Source: CAVVNN01 sp963838035 (GTDB lineage Bacteria; Actinomycetota; Thermoleophilia; Solirubrobacterales; 70-9). Taken from it: 64,000 nt of DNA. Positions 26,077-34,523 of the stretch are shown piece by piece. Both the position numbers and the translations under genes were made by a program. The stretch spans positions 434,001 through 498,000 of the forward strand of contig CAWIPM010000002.1 in the NCBI GenBank assembly GCA_963838035.1, written 5' to 3'. Numbering within the stretch: the stretch's first letter is position 1; each line of letters opens with the position of its first letter. The notes beneath the pieces were generated by a model. It ran no database searches, was not told the origin of the DNA, and saw only the letters and a list, made by a program, of their open reading frames with translations.

Positions 26077-26946
26077 TCATCCAACTCCTGTCGGGAGGGG
26101 CTTGGCAGGTGGGCCGGAGCGTCCCCGCGCCTCGCGGGGCTCCAGCCAACGGTACGCGATCACGACGATCGCGATCGTGTAAGCGAGTGAGCCGGGCACC
26201 CACATCACGCCGGCGGCGAGCTGCTGGTCCGTGAGGGGCGATATCCCTCCCGGCCGGCTCCCCTGCTCGGTGTAGGCCGAGTAGAGCGGCGAGGTCGCCA
26301 GCGCCAGCACTATCGCCAGCACCCAGCCGACCACGAGGGTCGATCCCAGGTAGGCGAGTTTTGCCGGCTCGCTCAGCGGCGAGCGCCATGGCGAAGATGG
26401 GACGACGCGGGTCCAGAAGAGGAGCGCGGTCGCGAAGAAGGTGAGGTGCTCCAGCGCGTGGACCGGCCCCCAGCGCAGGGCCGCGTCGTAGAGGACCGGC
26501 AGGTGCCAGGCGCAGAAGTTGACGTTGAAGAGGAGCCAGGAGACGAGCGTGCCGCCGACGAAGGCCGCTGCCCGTCGCAGCGGCTTCCAGCCCGGCCCGG
26601 CGAGCGCGCCGGCCACGGTCCGCCGGTAGGACAGAGGAAACCCCCGCCACATCCGCGCCCAGGGCCGGGACAGGGCCAGCAGCGGCGCGGCCACCCCGAT
26701 CAGCAGCACGTGCTGGATCATGTGGACCCAGAAGAGGCGGTCGGCGAGGCCGTCGATCGGCGAGCCGAGCGCGACGACGATCGCCGCGAGGCCGCCGGCG
26801 AAGGCGGCGGTGCGCCAGCGGTCCGCGGCCTTGGCCGGCCGGCCCCCTCGCCCACCGAGCCCATAGAGCAGCGCCGCGCACAGGACCCAGAGCAGCGCCG
26901 GCCCGCCGGTCCAGTCGAGGGGCGTGGTGGCCGCAGTCACAACCAT
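26077..26946 (-). CDS. ctaG: Cytochrome c oxidase assembly factor (CtaG_Cox / Caa3_CtaG)
   Basis: 289-aa protein with about seven TM helices. Caa3_CtaG motifs: FWVHMIQHVLLIGVAAPLLAL, NVNFCAWHLPVLYDAAL, HALEHLTFF, with conserved His residues consistent with copper handling. Sits between ctaE and the small-protein/SCO1 pair, which supports a role in CuB assembly of the oxidase encoded here. Confidence 0.93.
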   Translation of the reverse strand: MVVTAATTPLDWTGGPALLWVLCAALLYGLGGRGGRPAKAADRWRTAAFAGGLAAIVVALGSPIDGLADRLFWVHMIQHVLLIGVAAPLLALSRPWARMWRGFPLSYRRTVAGALAGPGWKPLRRAAAFVGGTLVSWLLFNVNFCAWHLPVLYDAALRWGPVHALEHLTFFATALLFWTRVVPSSPWRSPLSEPAKLAYLGSTLVVGWVLAIVLALATSPLYSAYTEQGSRPGGISPLTDQQLAAGVMWVPGSLAYTIAIVVIAYRWLEPREARGRSGPPAKPLPTGVG

Positions 26947-26949
26947 CGC

Positions 26950-27549
26950 TCAGATCAGGTAGAGGACGACCCAGGCGAGCACGCCGATCGTCGCCAACAG
27001 CGCCCAGTAGTAGGCACCCGCGGCAAAGCCCTCCGGCACCGCTTCCTCCCGGCCGCCGTGGCGCAGCCCCGCGGCGAAGACAGTCTCCAGCCTGTAGAGG
27101 GCGAGCAGGGCGACCACCACGAAGAGCGCGGTCCAGCCGAAGAAGACGCTCGCGTAGCCGCCGCTTTCGGGCCCGAAGGAGAGGTGGGCGTACTCCACTC
27201 CCTGCGCCACGCAGCCGAACAGCCCCAGCGCCAGCGAGACACCCGTCACCGCCACCCAGCCGCGGCCGTTGCGCGCTGCCCACGCCGCATAGCAGAAGGC
27301 GACGGCGCTGAGCGCGAAGGCGGCTGCGATCGCGACCCCGTACCCGCTCGGCGGGTCGACCCCGGCCGGGCGCCAGAGCCCGTTGTTGTCGAGCGAGCGC
27401 AGGTAGAAGTAGGCGAACACGAAGCCGAGGAAGAACGTGACCGTCGCCCCGGCGATGAGCCCGAAACCGATTCGGTCGATCCGCTCGTGCAGCTCCGGTG
27501 TCTCCTCGTAGGTGTCGGGCTGCGCCTGTATCGGAGTCGCGTCGTCCAT
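26950..27549 (-). CDS. ctaE: Cytochrome c oxidase subunit III
   Basis: 199 aa, five TM helices. Family motifs: FFLGFVFAYFYLRS near residues 38-51, QGVEYAHLSF near 126, and the C-terminal AGAYYWALLATIGVLAWVVLYLI. Short-form subunit III. Between ctaD (9-bp gap) and ctaG (3-bp gap). Confidence 0.93.
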   Translation of the reverse strand: MDDATPIQAQPDTYEETPELHERIDRIGFGLIAGATVTFFLGFVFAYFYLRSLDNNGLWRPAGVDPPSGYGVAIAAAFALSAVAFCYAAWAARNGRGWVAVTGVSLALGLFGCVAQGVEYAHLSFGPESGGYASVFFGWTALFVVVALLALYRLETVFAAGLRHGGREEAVPEGFAAGAYYWALLATIGVLAWVVLYLI

Positions 27550-27558
27550 CGTCCCTCC

Positions 27559-29442
27559 CTATCCCGATGCCGGCGCTTCGGCCGGGCGGACCGGTGGCGG
27601 CGCCGGTGGCACGCCATAGTCATATGGGTCGGAATCGATAATCGGCGGGCGGTCGAAGTTGTTGACCGGGACGGGCGTCGGCGTCTGCCACTCCAGCCCC
27701 TTCGAGTCCCACGGGTTGGCGGGGGCGCGTTTGCGCACGATCGCCAGCGAGTAGACGACGTTGAAGAGGAAGACGAGCATCGAGGCGCCGAGGACGAAGG
27801 CCGAGATCGAGACCCAGTCGTTGAGCCCCTGCAGGTGCGACGGATACGTCACCACCCGGCGCGGCTGCCCCATCAGCCCGAGCGCGAAGAGCGGCGCGAA
27901 GGTCGAGTTGAAGGCGATGAACATCATCCAGAAGTGGATCTTCCCCAGCCGTTCGTTGAGCGTCATCCCGAACATCTTCGGCACCCAGTAGTAGATCGCC
28001 GCGAAGAAGGAGAAGACCAGGCCGCCCATGATCGTGTAGTGGAAGTGGGCCATGACGAAGAAGCTGCCGTGGGTGGCGACATCGCTGGGGACGTCGGATA
28101 GGAAGACGCCCGAGGCGCCGCCGATGAAGAAGTTGAAGAACCAGGCGAGGCAGAACAGCATCGGCACCGTGTAGCGGATCTTCGCCCTCCAGAGGGTCGC
28201 CATCCCGGCCAGGAAGACCAGCCCGGTGGGCACCGAGATCGTCTCGGTCGAGAACATGTAGAAGGGCCGCAAAGAGGAGTTGAGGCCGCTGACGAAGAGG
28301 TGGTGCTGCCAGACGAAGAAGCTGAGCAGCATCACGCCGAGGATCCCGGCCACCGCGATCCGGTACCCCCAGAGCGGCTTGCGCGCGAACACGGGCAGCA
28401 GCTCGAGCACGATCCCGAATCCGGGCAGGGCGAGGACGTAGACCTCCGGGTGGCCGAAGAACCAGAACAGGTTCTGGAACAGGTAGGGGCTGCCGCCGGC
28501 GCTGGAGAGGAAGTAGGAGGTCTGCACGCCGCGGTCGAAGGCGACCATCAGCAGCGCCGCGATCAGGACCGGCGCCGCCAGCACCATGAGGATCGCGGTG
28601 CTGAGCACGCCCCAGCAGAAGATCGGCAGGCGTCCCCAGGTGAGCCCCGGCGCCCGCATGGTGACGATCGTGGCGATCAAGTTCAGCCCCAGCAGGGTCA
28701 TCGAGAGCCCGACCAGGGCGAAGAAGAAGATGTAGGAGTCGAAGCCGTAGTTGGCCTGGACGTTGAGCGGCGCGTACCCGGTCCACCCGGTCGGGAAGCC
28801 GCCGAAGAAGATCGTCGTGACGAGGATCGTCCCGGCCGCCATCAGCAGCCAGAAGGTGAGCGCCTCGATCCGCGGGAAGGCCATCCGCCGCGCGCCGATC
28901 ATCAGCGGCACGAAGTAATTGGCGAACGGGCCGAGCACGCCCGAGGTCATGATCCCCATCATCATCGTCCCGTGCAGGCCGACCAGGGTCAGGTAGTTGC
29001 CGGCGCCGAAGAGCTGCGGCGAGGGGCGCAGCAGCTCGGCCCGGATCAGCATCGCGTTCAGCCCCGCGATGAAGAAGAAGATGCCGATTCCGAACAGGTA
29101 CTGGACACCGACCACCTTGTGGTCGGTGCAGAGGCCGAAGTAACGGCCGAGCCCCCCCTCCTCGTTCTGAACGTGGGTGCGCCCGCGTCCGATCATCCTG
29201 GCCAGCGGGTAATTGGCGAAGCCGAGCCCAACCAGGAACCCCACCACGGCGAACAGGTAGCCGAGCATCAGCGCGACGTCGTTTTGGTTCGTGTCGCCGA
29301 AGAAATCGAGGCTTTCGGCGTGGATCTGATGACCCAGCCACCAGCCGAAGTAGAAGCCGGCTATGCCGAGCACGATCCCGCCGAGCAGGTTGAAGCCGAT
29401 CAGGCGCCGCCACAGCGGCCGGGACGCGGCCTGTTCGCTCAT
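27559..29442 (-). CDS. ctaD: Cytochrome c oxidase subunit I
   Basis: Catalytic haem-copper subunit, 627 aa. Low-spin haem ligand in GLHGTMMMGIMTSGV; CuB ligands and the crosslinked Tyr in FFGHPEVYVLALPGFGI and QHHLFVSGL; haem a3/a ligands in VMAHFHYTIMGG. The intact HPEVY fits an A-type (aa3) oxidase. The first 95 residues add two TM helices and a loop before the usual core, and a Pro-rich tail closes the protein. ATGA overlap with ctaC. Confidence 0.97.
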   Translation of the reverse strand: MSEQAASRPLWRRLIGFNLLGGIVLGIAGFYFGWWLGHQIHAESLDFFGDTNQNDVALMLGYLFAVVGFLVGLGFANYPLARMIGRGRTHVQNEEGGLGRYFGLCTDHKVVGVQYLFGIGIFFFIAGLNAMLIRAELLRPSPQLFGAGNYLTLVGLHGTMMMGIMTSGVLGPFANYFVPLMIGARRMAFPRIEALTFWLLMAAGTILVTTIFFGGFPTGWTGYAPLNVQANYGFDSYIFFFALVGLSMTLLGLNLIATIVTMRAPGLTWGRLPIFCWGVLSTAILMVLAAPVLIAALLMVAFDRGVQTSYFLSSAGGSPYLFQNLFWFFGHPEVYVLALPGFGIVLELLPVFARKPLWGYRIAVAGILGVMLLSFFVWQHHLFVSGLNSSLRPFYMFSTETISVPTGLVFLAGMATLWRAKIRYTVPMLFCLAWFFNFFIGGASGVFLSDVPSDVATHGSFFVMAHFHYTIMGGLVFSFFAAIYYWVPKMFGMTLNERLGKIHFWMMFIAFNSTFAPLFALGLMGQPRRVVTYPSHLQGLNDWVSISAFVLGASMLVFLFNVVYSLAIVRKRAPANPWDSKGLEWQTPTPVPVNNFDRPPIIDSDPYDYGVPPAPPPVRPAEAPASG

Positions 29443-30266
29443 CCGCCCCTCCTTTCCGGTTCAGGGAAGTAGTGGGTCGCGTAGGGCGGCAGCTGCTTGG
29501 CGGCGGGCGCGAAGACCTTCTGCTGGTTGTGGATCCAGGCGAGGAATGCGGCGCCGCTCACGACCTGCCCGGTGTCGAACATGTAGCCGTGCCAGAGGCC
29601 GCAGAGCTCGCTGCAGCGGAGATCGAAATCCTGTTCCTCGGTCGGCTTCACGTAGGCGACGTTGTCGACGCCGGGGTTGGCGTCCGCCTTGACCCCCAGC
29701 CTCGGCGCCCAGAAGGAGTGGATCACGTCGAGCGAGGTGACGTGGAATTCGATCTGGCGACCGACAGGCAGCTCGAGATGGGCCGTCTCGATCCCGCCGA
29801 AGGTGGGATAGCGGTAGGTGAACTCCCATTGCTGGGCGATCACCTGCACCGGCATCGCCCGGCCTGAGGGCTTCCAGGCGGGGCTCGGGCCCTGGCCGCC
29901 GCCCGAACCGGCGTTGGCGAGCTCGGCCGTGCCGAAGGCGGCGAGGAAGAGCACGATGATCGTCGTCACCACCAGCCACGGCACGTGCACGCGACTGTCG
30001 TCGCGGATCGCGACGCCCTCCTGAGGCCCCTCCGCGCGGCGGCGGAAGACCACGAGCGTGTAGGCGAAGTAGACGAGGATCGTCGCCGCGATCGGAGTGA
30101 CTATCCCGAACAGGACGGTGTTGTCGAAGACCTGGCCGGAGGCGGCGCTGCTGGCATCGCCCGGCGGCAGCGTGGGAGCGATGACCGCGACGACGATCGG
30201 GGTGGCGATCGCGCTCAGCACCACGGAGCCGATCGCTACCCGGCGCAGGTGGTTCGGCTCTTTCAC
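29439..30266 (-). CDS. ctaC: Cytochrome c oxidase subunit II
   Basis: 275 aa from GTG 30266, chosen because it lies just past the upstream gene. Three TM-like helices (about 10-30, 50-72, 96-115) and a C-terminal cupredoxin with a complete CuA site: H183 (IHSFWAP), C218, E220, C222, H226, M229 (CSELCGLWHGYM). It receives electrons from cytochrome c or its equivalent and passes them to subunit I. No fused cytochrome c domain. Confidence 0.95.
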   Translation of the reverse strand: MKEPNHLRRVAIGSVVLSAIATPIVVAVIAPTLPPGDASSAASGQVFDNTVLFGIVTPIAATILVYFAYTLVVFRRRAEGPQEGVAIRDDSRVHVPWLVVTTIIVLFLAAFGTAELANAGSGGGQGPSPAWKPSGRAMPVQVIAQQWEFTYRYPTFGGIETAHLELPVGRQIEFHVTSLDVIHSFWAPRLGVKADANPGVDNVAYVKPTEEQDFDLRCSELCGLWHGYMFDTGQVVSGAAFLAWIHNQQKVFAPAAKQLPPYATHYFPEPERRGG

Positions 30267-30276
30267 CTGACCGTCC

Positions 30277-30939
30277 TCACGCCACTTCCAGGAAGCCGTC
30301 CATGTACCCGATCGTCTGCATCGGCCCACCGAAGCCGGCGAGGAAGCCGGCCGCGCAGGGGACGAAGCACTGCCAGCGGTAACGCCCCGGCTTGCCGGTG
30401 TGGATCGTGAAGGTGATCGTCTGGTGCGCCTGCTTCAGCGAGCAGGGCCCTTCTTCGCACTGGTTCTCAGCTTCTTCGGGCACCCCCAGCAGTGGCACGA
30501 TCAGGCCGATCTGCGGCACTGCGAAGGTGTGTGAGGCTTCTTCGGGCGGGATCGAGACCATCGGCTTGCCATCGACCATCATCTTGTTGCCCACCGTGCC
30601 GTGGACCTGGGAGAGGAACGGGTTGCGCAGGCCGCTGTCGCCGTCGAACTGGTAGACGGTGACGTGGACCAGGGCGTGGGCGGGGACCTTGAAGATCGTG
30701 CTGTGCACCCACTTGCCCTGTGGATTCTGGATCAGGTAGGAGACCCAGCTCGGGTTGCCGCCCTGTGGCCCGACCGCCGCCTCGGTTTTCAGCGTGAGCT
30801 GGGCGGAGTTGGCCCCTGTGGCGCGCGCTTCGACCTGTGGAGGGGAACGGAGAAGGTCGGCTACATAGAAGCCGATCAGGCCTGCGACGACGACGACGGC
30901 GACCACGATCGCCGCAAGTCTTGCCGACAGCGAACTCAC
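30277..30939 (-). CDS. Membrane-anchored cupredoxin, CuA-like
   Basis: 220 aa from GTG 30939 (AAGGA 7 nt upstream). One N-terminal TM helix (8-28), then a cupredoxin domain with potential copper ligands H137 (SHTFAVPQIG), C191 and C195 (CFVPC) and M207 (GGPM). The CxxxC and the HxF-P-x-IG pattern resemble subunit II, but the second CuA histidine is not at the normal spacing. C161 and C166 may form a disulfide loop. First gene of the oxidase operon; it may donate electrons or copper to CtaC. The 218-bp gap upstream, shared with the divergent 31158 gene, should hold the operon promoter. Confidence 0.8.
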   Translation of the reverse strand: MSSLSARLAAIVVAVVVVAGLIGFYVADLLRSPPQVEARATGANSAQLTLKTEAAVGPQGGNPSWVSYLIQNPQGKWVHSTIFKVPAHALVHVTVYQFDGDSGLRNPFLSQVHGTVGNKMMVDGKPMVSIPPEEASHTFAVPQIGLIVPLLGVPEEAENQCEEGPCSLKQAHQTITFTIHTGKPGRYRWQCFVPCAAGFLAGFGGPMQTIGYMDGFLEVA

Positions 30940-31157
30940 ACCCGAATCCTTCCCACCGCGTTCCTTCCATCGAGAAGCGGCCTCGTGCGCCCACCCACGG
31001 GAGCACACGAGCCAGCCTAGTCCAGCGACGGGCGGGACGCAAGGTGCGAGTGCAACCCCTCGTTCAGGACCATGCCCAGGCAGGCACGGGACTACGATGA
31101 TCGGCATGATCCGGCACCTGCTTCCGCTGGGCTTGCGGAGACAGATGGGCTTCAACC

Positions 31158-31625
31158 GTGGATAAGAAAACGACCCGCAGAGGGAACTACGAGTCTGGCT
31201 CCGACTACGTGCTCGAGTACGGCGAGCTCCGCTTCGCGTTCAACGAGGAGGACTTCGCCCAGCGCGTCGAGCAGGCCGCGGTGAAGCTCGGCTTCGTCGC
31301 CCAGGGCCTCAGCCAGGAGGAGATCGACGACCTTCTCGACCTCGCCGTGAGCGGCGAGATCGCCGAGCCATCCTCCCGCCTCGGCGAGCACATCAACGAG
31401 AACTGGGAGGACCTGGTCGGGCCGGCCAACCGCAGCCTCGTCCACTGGATCCGCCGCCTCGTCTTCCGCGGCGCCTGGCTCGACCAGCGTGTCAAGGAGG
31501 GTGAGCTGGACGTCGTCTTCGACGAGCGCAGCCAGACTTTCGGCTACGTCCAGCCGGACCGCAGCTCGGACTTGATCGAGCTCTCCAAAGAGCCGTCCTG
31601 GCGACGCATCGCCTACAGGCGATAG
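31158..31625 (+). CDS. Unknown conserved-looking acidic protein
   Basis: 155 aa from a GTG. No family recognised. No signal peptide or TM helix; rich in Glu/Asp and aromatic residues (YVLEYGELRFAFNEEDFAQRV), with probable helices in the middle. It has typical coding character for this genome and reads divergently from the oxidase operon. Function unknown. Confidence 0.7.
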   Translation: MDKKTTRRGNYESGSDYVLEYGELRFAFNEEDFAQRVEQAAVKLGFVAQGLSQEEIDDLLDLAVSGEIAEPSSRLGEHINENWEDLVGPANRSLVHWIRRLVFRGAWLDQRVKEGELDVVFDERSQTFGYVQPDRSSDLIELSKEPSWRRIAYRR

Positions 31626-31643
31626 GCGCTCCCGGCCGCTCCG

Positions 31644-32270
31644 CTAGAGCTGCTCGCGCTCGTAGTAGACGCGGGCCCTGGTCACCAGGCCCGACTCGTC
31701 CAGCTCGACCGCCTCTACCGCCCGGTGGCCGTCCTCGCGCCGGTACAGCAGCGCGAAGCCGCCGGGGCCGACGAGCAGCGACTCCTCGGTGAGGGCGAGG
31801 TTGGGCGCCAGCTCGAGGCCGCGGCCGAAGTGCTCGCGCAGCTCCTCGCGCCCGCTCAGCCGCCTGTCTTCTCGCCCCTCCGCCGCGGCCGGAATCGCGA
31901 AGTCGACGTTCTCCGCGTAGCAGGAGACGACTGCGTCGAGGTCGTGCGCGTTCCACGCCTTCAACCAGCGGTCGGCGTGCTCGCGGGGACTTGCCTTGCC
32001 GCGCCTGCGGCCGAAACGGCGGCGGCGCCTGCGGCGGGGGCGGACGGGGGCCTCATCGGCCCCTGGCGTCGCAGCCGGGGAGGGGGGCCTCTCGGCGGGC
32101 GGTTTCACCGCCTGCGCGCGCGGCGGCGGCTTCGCCGCAGCCTGGCCGCCCGACAGCGCCTCGATCAGCTCGGCGCGGGGCAGCATCCGGTAGCGGGGCA
32201 CGCCCTGTGCGGCGGCGAGCGCGTGCAGCTCGGCGATGTGCTTCTTCTCGAGCTCGGCTTGGGTCGTCAT
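31644..32270 (-). CDS. SnoaL/NTF2-like protein with SAP/Rho-N-like N-terminus
   Basis: 208 aa. Residues 1-45 (LEKKHIAELHALAAAQGVPRYRMLPRAELIEALSGG) look like a Rho-N or SAP helix-extended-helix nucleic-acid domain. A Pro/Arg-rich linker with RRRRRRFGRRRG follows, then an NTF2-like fold (HADRWLKAWNAHDLDAVVSCYAENVDFAIP... RARVYYEREQL). The basic linker and N-terminal domain suggest nucleic-acid contact; the ligand of the NTF2 part is unknown. Confidence 0.75.
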   Translation of the reverse strand: MTTQAELEKKHIAELHALAAAQGVPRYRMLPRAELIEALSGGQAAAKPPPRAQAVKPPAERPPSPAATPGADEAPVRPRRRRRRRFGRRRGKASPREHADRWLKAWNAHDLDAVVSCYAENVDFAIPAAAEGREDRRLSGREELREHFGRGLELAPNLALTEESLLVGPGGFALLYRREDGHRAVEAVELDESGLVTRARVYYEREQL

Positions 32271-32281
32271 CGGCGCGGAGG

Positions 32282-33976
32282 TTATTCAACCGGGCCATCG
32301 GTGGCACGCGCGGGGTCGGCGCCCTCCGCCGCGGCCGCCGCCGGCCACAGCTCGGCGGCCTCCTGCTTGACGCGGCGGCGCGACCAGCCCAGCTCCCGCC
32401 CCATCGCCTCCGCGACCGGGCGGACCGAGTCGGCGCTGCGCAGCTGCGGGGCGGCGAGGATGCCCAGACGGGTGCGGCGCAGCAGCACGTCGGCGACACT
32501 GCGCGCCTGCTCGCGGCGGGCGGCGACGACGGCCTCGGCGAGCAGGTCGGGGCGGCCCTCGACGATCGGCGCCGCCAGTTTCGGCTCCTTCCAGGCGAGG
32601 TCGAGGACGGCCCGAGCCGCGTGCCCGTAGCGGAAGGCGAGCTGGGAGACCGAGGCCTCCCCCACCCCCTCCGGCGCCTCCAGGTCCTCCGCCCGCGCCT
32701 CCATCCCGAGTGGGATCTCGGCGGTGTGGCAGGGAGCCTCGCGCCCCTCGCGCTCGACCATGCGGTCGACGGCCTGCTTCGCCATCCGGCGCCAGGTCGT
32801 GAGCTTGCCGCCGGTGATCGTCAGCATCCCCGAGGAGGTCTCATACAGTTCGGCCTTGCGGGAGATGTCGACCGACTTGCGCGGGTCGCCGGTCGAGATA
32901 AGGGGGCGAACGCCGGCATAGGCGCCGACCAGGTCGGCGGCGCGGAGCGAGGTGCCGAAGAACCCGTTGACGGCGTCAAGCAGGTAGTCGATGTCGTCGC
33001 CGGCGGGGCGCGGGTGGTCGATGTCGCCGGCGTAGTCGTTGTCGGTGGTGCCGACCAGGGTGCGGCCGTACCACGGCAGCGAGAAGATCATCCGGCCCTC
33101 ACCGGCGGGGACGATGCAGGCGGCGCTGCCCATCGGCAGATCGGACTGGTCGAGGAGGAGGTGCGTCCCCCGGCTGGGCGAGATCCGCGGAACGTCCTCC
33201 TCGCCGAGCACCTCCTCGGGGCGGATGCGATCGGCCCAGACCCCGGTCGCGTTGACGACGCTGTCGGCCGCGACCTCCATCCGCTGCCCGGACTCGGCCT
33301 CCACGAACGCGACTCCGGAGGCGCGACCGCCCGAGGAGAGCACCTCGGTCACCTCGGCGCCGTTCAGCATCGCCGCGCCGAAGCGCTCCGCCTCCCCGAG
33401 GATGGTGAGGACGAGGCGGACGTCGTCGGTCTGGCAGTCGTAGAACATGTAGGCGCTCTTGGGGTCGCGAGGCGCGAGCGCCGGGATCATCTCCAGCACC
33501 TCGTCGCGGTCGATCGTGCGGTGGCGGTTCGGCGACCAGTAGAAGTCCTCGTCCTCCTCCCTGGAGGAGCGCATCTCGCGGCGGCTGCTGCCGACCCGCG
33601 TCGTCGCCATCACGTCGTAGGCGTTGAGGCCGATGCCGAGGCGGCGATCGCGGCGCTCCTCGCCTAGGGCGGGCACCAGGAACGGCGTCGGGTAGACGAG
33701 GTGGGGGGCGAGCTGGACCATCAGCTGGCGCTCAAGCAGCGCCTCTCGCACCAGCCCGAGGTCGAAGTTCTGCAGGTAGCGGAGGCCGCCATGGACCATC
33801 TTCGAGGAGCGGCTGGAGGTACCGCCGGCGTAGTCGCCGCGCTCGAGCAGCGCCACCGAATAGCCGCGCGAGGCAGCATCGAGGGCGACGCCGGCGCCGG
33901 TGACCCCGCCGCCGATCACAACCACCTCGAAGTGCTGCCCGGCGATCGCCTCGATGGCTGCTGCGCGGGAGAGCAT
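32282..33976 (-). CDS. glpD: Aerobic glycerol-3-phosphate dehydrogenase
   Basis: FAD enzyme oxidising glycerol 3-phosphate to DHAP at the membrane. ATG 33976 shares a base with the nitroreductase stop (TGATG) and gives 564 aa. FAD motif VVVIGGGVTGAGVALDAASRG, SSRSSKMVHGGLRYLQ, VNATGVWAD, PSRGTHLLLD, and the C-terminal DAO_C domain. Upstream open frame to 34576 is a shadow of the neighbouring genes. Confidence 0.95.
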   Translation of the reverse strand: MLSRAAAIEAIAGQHFEVVVIGGGVTGAGVALDAASRGYSVALLERGDYAGGTSSRSSKMVHGGLRYLQNFDLGLVREALLERQLMVQLAPHLVYPTPFLVPALGEERRDRRLGIGLNAYDVMATTRVGSSRREMRSSREEDEDFYWSPNRHRTIDRDEVLEMIPALAPRDPKSAYMFYDCQTDDVRLVLTILGEAERFGAAMLNGAEVTEVLSSGGRASGVAFVEAESGQRMEVAADSVVNATGVWADRIRPEEVLGEEDVPRISPSRGTHLLLDQSDLPMGSAACIVPAGEGRMIFSLPWYGRTLVGTTDNDYAGDIDHPRPAGDDIDYLLDAVNGFFGTSLRAADLVGAYAGVRPLISTGDPRKSVDISRKAELYETSSGMLTITGGKLTTWRRMAKQAVDRMVEREGREAPCHTAEIPLGMEARAEDLEAPEGVGEASVSQLAFRYGHAARAVLDLAWKEPKLAAPIVEGRPDLLAEAVVAARREQARSVADVLLRRTRLGILAAPQLRSADSVRPVAEAMGRELGWSRRRVKQEAAELWPAAAAAEGADPARATDGPVE

Positions 33977-34485
33977 CAGTCGAGATAGACCGTGGTCTCG
34001 GTGGCCGCAGGCCGCTGCGGCGGCTCCTTCTCCTGGCGGGGATCGCCGAGGTGCAGGAGGGCCACGAAGCGCTCCCCGTCGGGAAGGCCGACCGCCGTGC
34101 GGCCCTCCTCTCCGCGCAGCAGGGCCGGGGTGCGCCAGTAGCCGCCGAGCCCGCGCGCGTGCGCGGCCAGCAGAACGATGTAGGCGGCGACGGCGGTCGC
34201 GTGCAGGTCCTCCTCGTCCTGGATGGGGTCGCCGCCGCCGGCGCAGGAGACCACGATCAGCGTCGGCGCGCGGTCGAGCTTCGCCGCCCCCTCCGGCCCG
34301 GCGACCTCCTTCAGCCGCGCGAGCGCGCCCGGCCCGACCACGCGAAAGCGCCAGGGCGCCGTCAGGTGATGGTTGGGCGCCCAGCGCGCCAGCTCCAACA
34401 ACGCTTCGATCTTCTCGCGCGCCACCGGCTCCGGCCCAAACGCCTTGTGCGTCCGCCGGGTCCTGATCGCCTCCTCCACCTCCAT
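33976..34485 (-). CDS. YdjA-like nitroreductase
   Basis: 169 aa, FMN-dependent nitroreductase fold: EEAIRTRRTHKAFGPEPV (FMN phosphate-binding Arg residues), ARWAPNHHLTAPWRF, and GLGGYWRTP. An in-frame ATG at 34497 is a possible alternative start. It follows the ECF operon by 39 bp and is coupled to glpD. Physiological substrate unknown; it lacks the features of BluB. Confidence 0.85.
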   Translation of the reverse strand: MEVEEAIRTRRTHKAFGPEPVAREKIEALLELARWAPNHHLTAPWRFRVVGPGALARLKEVAGPEGAAKLDRAPTLIVVSCAGGGDPIQDEEDLHATAVAAYIVLLAAHARGLGGYWRTPALLRGEEGRTAVGLPDGERFVALLHLGDPRQEKEPPQRPAATETTVYLD

Positions 34486-34523
34486 CCCCGGCAACATACC
34501 CACAGCCGATCGGCAGGGGTGGA

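Noticed and set aside
33976..34485. Nitroreductase as BluB (lower-ligand synthesis for B12) because it follows the B12 operon
   Set aside because: It lacks the BluB N-terminal pattern and resembles YdjA-type nitroreductases; it is coupled to glpD.
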